Source: an uncultured Eubacteriales bacterium
GTDB taxonomy: Bacteria; Bacillota; Clostridia; Oscillospirales; CAG-272
Assembly: GCA_905187695.1 (NCBI GenBank)
Contig: CAJJIY010000032.1
Coordinates: 1-15,175, forward strand
Direction: 5' to 3'
Length of the DNA: 15,175 nt
In this document: piece by piece, positions 14,178-15,175 of the stretch
Layout of the letters: each line of letters opens with the position of its first letter
Position numbering within the stretch: the first letter of the stretch is position 1
Made by a program: the position numbers and the translations under genes
Notes under the pieces: generated by a model
Told to the model about the DNA's origin: nothing
What the model saw: only the letters and a program-made list of their open reading frames with translations
The model's database searches: none

Positions 14178-14646
14178 GCGTATCACGGCCGCGCATCTGC
14201 CGTCGCTGGCGGCGCTGGAGGCGGCGTGTTTCAAAGAACCGTGGAGCGAAAAATCACTGGCGTTGCTTCTCTCACCGGACGCTTTCGGCTATGCTGTGAC
14301 TAAAGAGGGGCGCGTGCTGTCCTATGCCGGAATGTTGACCGTGCTGGACGAAGGTCAGGTGACCAATGTGGCTACCCTGCCGGATTACCGCCACTGCGGA
14401 TTGGCCGGCACTGTGCTGGATGCGCTTCTCGCGGAAGCGGCCGGAAGAGGAATCCGCACGGTTTCCCTGGAAGTGCGTGTTTCCAATGTTCATGCGCTTT
14501 CGTTATACCGGAGCCGTGGGTTCCGGGAAGCCGGCCGGCGTGTCCGGTTTTATACGCACCCGACCGAGGATGCGTGGGTTATGATCCGGACACTTTCAAA
14601 TGATCAAAACCAGGGCGGAAACGAAATTCCGCCGGAAACGGAATAA
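14155..14646 (+). CDS. rimI: ribosomal protein bS18 N-alanine acetyltransferase RimI (GNAT family)
   Basis: RimI transfers acetyl from acetyl-CoA to the N-terminal alanine of ribosomal protein S18. The 163-aa protein shows the GNAT core: ITAAHLPSLAALEAACF (10-26), the beta4 strand GQVTNVATLP (67-76), the pyrophosphate-binding turn YRHCGLAGTVLDALL (78-92, R-x-x-G-x-A form), and LEVRVSNVHALSLYRSRGF (105-123), the RimI signature. Position between ywlE and tsaD fits the usual context. The start is uncertain. ATG 14155 has GGAG directly abutting it, which is too close; GTG 14167, 12 nt after the same GGAG and giving MRPERITAAHL, is an alternative. Either start overlaps the phosphatase gene. The C-terminal tail after 148 (Asn/Gln/Glu-rich) is not part of the fold. 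Confidence 0.88.
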   Translation: MRITVRPERITAAHLPSLAALEAACFKEPWSEKSLALLLSPDAFGYAVTKEGRVLSYAGMLTVLDEGQVTNVATLPDYRHCGLAGTVLDALLAEAAGRGIRTVSLEVRVSNVHALSLYRSRGFREAGRRVRFYTHPTEDAWVMIRTLSNDQNQGGNEIPPETE

Positions 14647-14651
14647 AAGGG

Positions 14652-15175
14652 ATGTATATTTTGGGAATGGAAAGTTCCTGTGACGAGACCTCCTGCGCCA
14701 TTATCCGGGCCGAAGGGGAAGAGCGGGAAATACTTTCCAATATTGTGGCTTCACAAATCGAAACGCACCGGTTATACGGGGGAGTGGTGCCTGAAATCGC
14801 CAGTCGCGCGCATATCGAGGCGATCAGCGGCGTGACCAGAGAAGCGCTTCTGACGGCAAGTATTCCGCTCTCGGCGGTGGGCGCGGTGGCTGTCACGGCT
14901 TTTCCGGGGTTGATCGGCGCCCTGCTTGTGGGGGTGAATTTTGCCAAATCGCTGGCTTTTGCCAACGGACTGCCGCTGGTGGCGGTCAATCATATCAAGG
15001 CGCACGCCGCCGCCGCTTATCTTTCCGACAAGACCCTGCGCCCGCCGTTTCTGGCACTGGTGGTATCGGGCGGACATACGGCCTTTTTCGATGTGCGCGA
15101 CTATACGGATTTTTGTGAAATCGGCACGACCCGCGATGACGCGGCGGGTGAGTCTTTCGATAAGATCGGCCGGGT
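14652..15175 (+). CDS. tsaD: tRNA N6-threonylcarbamoyladenosine transferase subunit TsaD (5' part)
   Basis: TsaD, with TsaB and TsaE, transfers the threonylcarbamoyl group to A37 of tRNAs that read ANN codons. The gene begins 5 nt after rimI and runs off the window, so about 174 of the usual 330-340 residues are visible. The N-terminus MYILGMESSCDETS is diagnostic. The iron ligands are His114 and His118 in NHIKAH, matching the family H-x3-H. VVSGGHT (137-143) and TRDDAAGESFDKIGR (160-174) follow. Two sites are unusual. The nearly invariant GPGL turn reads FPGL (84-87), and the metal motif reads HIKAH where HxxGH is common. The Shine-Dalgarno (AAAAGGG, abutting the ATG) is weak, so translation is probably coupled to rimI. 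No tsaB or tsaE is in the window. Confidence 0.95.
   Translation, partial: MYILGMESSCDETSCAIIRAEGEEREILSNIVASQIETHRLYGGVVPEIASRAHIEAISGVTREALLTASIPLSAVGAVAVTAFPGLIGALLVGVNFAKSLAFANGLPLVAVNHIKAHAAAAYLSDKTLRPPFLALVVSGGHTAFFDVRDYTDFCEIGTTRDDAAGESFDKIGR

Noticed and set aside
1..15175. CRISPR arrays, tRNA or rRNA genes, insertion sequences, phage genes
   Set aside because: No regularly spaced direct repeats, cloverleaf-type sequences, rRNA stretches, transposase or integrase motifs were seen in either strand.

Overview
The window looks like the chromosome of an anaerobic, low-to-mid GC Gram-positive of the Bacillota, class Clostridia. Reasons: HPr kinase/phosphorylase, a ComEB-type dCMP deaminase, a YwlE-type LMW phosphatase, a CmpB-family membrane protein, strong AGGAGG ribosome sites, lipobox lipoproteins, TTG/GTG starts and T-rich intrinsic terminators. 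The two large surface proteins (Cys-rich lipoprotein with a DUF6273-like C-terminus; InlB-B-repeat protein with a transmembrane anchor) remind me of gut Christensenellales/Borkfalkia-like lineages. That placement is inference from memory.

Layout. (1) Positions 1-6125, + strand: the possible tail of an upstream gene, a hairpin, a 761-aa lipoprotein and an 1184-aa secreted, membrane-anchored repeat protein, closed by a strong terminator. This block is visibly more AT-rich than the rest. (2) 6126-6432: a gap with no convincing gene, holding only weak open frames on both strands. (3) 6433-9765, - strand: an operon read from an extended -10 promoter, hprK > variant galactokinase > small three-helix membrane protein > rlmH, ended by two tandem terminators. 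(4) 9861-12388, + strand: a divergent operon of a PrsA/SurA-like foldase lipoprotein, a CmpB-family membrane protein and an HD-domain hydrolase, ended by a 20-bp terminator. (5) 12395-15175, + strand: a near-consensus promoter drives dCMP deaminase, a small lipoprotein, a YwlE-like phosphatase, rimI and tsaD (cut by the window end).

How the genes fit together. hprK with a galactokinase-family gene suggests carbon control co-transcribed with sugar use. The foldase/CmpB/HD cluster looks like an envelope module of unknown purpose. The last operon mixes nucleotide metabolism, phosphatase, ribosomal protein acetylation and t6A tRNA modification; the ywlE-rimI-tsaD order is a familiar Bacillota neighbourhood.

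No CRISPR array, tRNA, rRNA, transposase or phage gene was seen. The most unusual items are the surface protein pair with its non-LPXTG anchor and cationic tail, the Glu-to-Asn change in the galactokinase signature, the overlapping CmpB/HD pair, and unusual residues in TsaD.
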